NCBI GenBank assembly: GCA_035695065.1
Contig: DASSEW010000076.1
Span: 1 to 64,000, forward strand
DNA from: 66-474 sp035695065
GTDB lineage: Bacteria > Pseudomonadota > Gammaproteobacteria > Xanthomonadales > Rhodanobacteraceae
DNA length: 64,000 nt
Direction: 5' to 3'
In this document: positions 63,717-64,000 of the stretch, piece by piece
How the letters are laid out: every line of letters starts with the position of its first letter
How positions within the stretch are numbered: position 1 is the stretch's first letter
Program-made: the position numbers and the translations under genes
The notes under the pieces: generated by a model
Told to the model about the DNA's origin: nothing
The model's input: only the letters and a program-made list of their open reading frames with translations
The model's database searches: none

Positions 63717-64000
63717 TCACGCCGCCTTCTTCTGGTCGGCCGCGGCCATCGCCTCGCCTTTCTTGATGGCCTCGTCGATGCCGCCGACCATGTAGAACGC
63801 CTGCTCCGGCAGGTGGTCCACTTCGCCGTCCACGATCATCTTGAACGCGCGGATGGTTTCCTTCAGCGGCACGTACTTGCCGGGCGAACCGGTGAACACT
63901 TCGGCCACGTGGAACGGCTGCGAGAAGAAGCGCTCGCACTTGCGCGCGCGGTACACGGCCTGCTTGTCTTCTTCGCTCAATTCGTCCATGCCCAGGATCG
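63717..64000 (-). CDS. atpD: ATP synthase F1 beta subunit, C-terminal part
   Basis: The frame runs off the right edge and covers about the last 93 codons. ILGMDELSEEDK, ARKCERFFSQPFHVAEVFTG and KYVPLKETIRAFK are the conserved C-terminal helical domain of the catalytic beta subunit. The rest of the atp operon lies beyond the window. Confidence 0.97.
   Translation of the reverse strand, partial: ILGMDELSEEDKQAVYRARKCERFFSQPFHVAEVFTGSPGKYVPLKETIRAFKMIVDGEVDHLPEQAFYMVGGIDEAIKKGEAMAAADQKKAA

Noticed and set aside
1..64000. CRISPR arrays, tRNA or rRNA genes, prophage or complete insertion sequences.
   Set aside because: No regular direct-repeat/spacer pattern, tRNA-like cloverleaf or intact transposase was found by reading both strands; a tRNAscan or CRISPR finder run would settle it.

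Overview
The window looks like a chromosome segment of a high-GC gammaproteobacterium of the Xanthomonadales, most likely Rhodanobacteraceae or Xanthomonadaceae. The evidence is the GC-rich coding style, a XanB2-type chorismatase beside a discrete acyl carrier protein, a RAYT transposase remnant, palindromic repeats scattered through and between genes, and glmU directly downstream of the atp operon. The lineage is inferred from gene content; no 16S rRNA or tRNA gene was recognised.

Region 1 (1-25217) is an envelope or exopolysaccharide region. It holds a YdcF-family protein, a Wzx-type flippase, a membrane acyltransferase, two paralogous secreted beta-helix proteins flanking a cyclic-nucleotide-binding/EAL protein, galE, a NodB-type polysaccharide deacetylase, an ATP-grasp/tyrosine-phosphatase fusion, a family 2 glycosyltransferase and a polyprenyl glycosylphosphotransferase. 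Inside it lies a compact two-gene hybrid assembly line. An A-PCP loading protein (Pro-like code) is followed by a 2416-residue KS-AT-ACP-C-A-PCP-TE megasynthase (malonyl-type AT, Gly-like code, no ketoreductase). The simplest reading is a Pro-malonyl-Gly beta-ketoamide released by the thioesterase, possibly as a 3-acyl tetramic acid. This is the best candidate for an undescribed system in the window.

Region 2 (25601-40691) is mostly core metabolism and envelope genes: glmS, a PLP-dependent threonine/serine dehydratase, pepN, a Gly/Tyr-rich lipoprotein, mnmG, a GDSL autotransporter esterase, a YbaY-like lipoprotein and a large secreted beta-propeller protein.

Region 3 (40877-53486) carries glyQ/glyS with what looks like the stump of an older glyS start between them, an orphan GspE/PilB ATPase, a GATase1 protein, a rhomboid protease, a BBE-type flavin oxidase, a large winged-helix/ATPase regulator divergent from a secreted protein, and tyrS.

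Region 4 (53681-64000) has an M23 endopeptidase, anmK, an AmpG-like permease, exonuclease III, pyrE, a DUF4124 protein, an ACP with a chorismatase (3-/4-hydroxybenzoate supply), glmU, atpC and the 3' end of atpD. GlmS, GlmU, AnmK, AmpG and the M23 enzyme together cover amino-sugar supply and peptidoglycan turnover.

Palindromic repeats recur throughout. Two lie in frame inside essential or large genes (the megasynthase and glyS), and others form the stop codons of neighbouring genes or the leaders of divergent genes.
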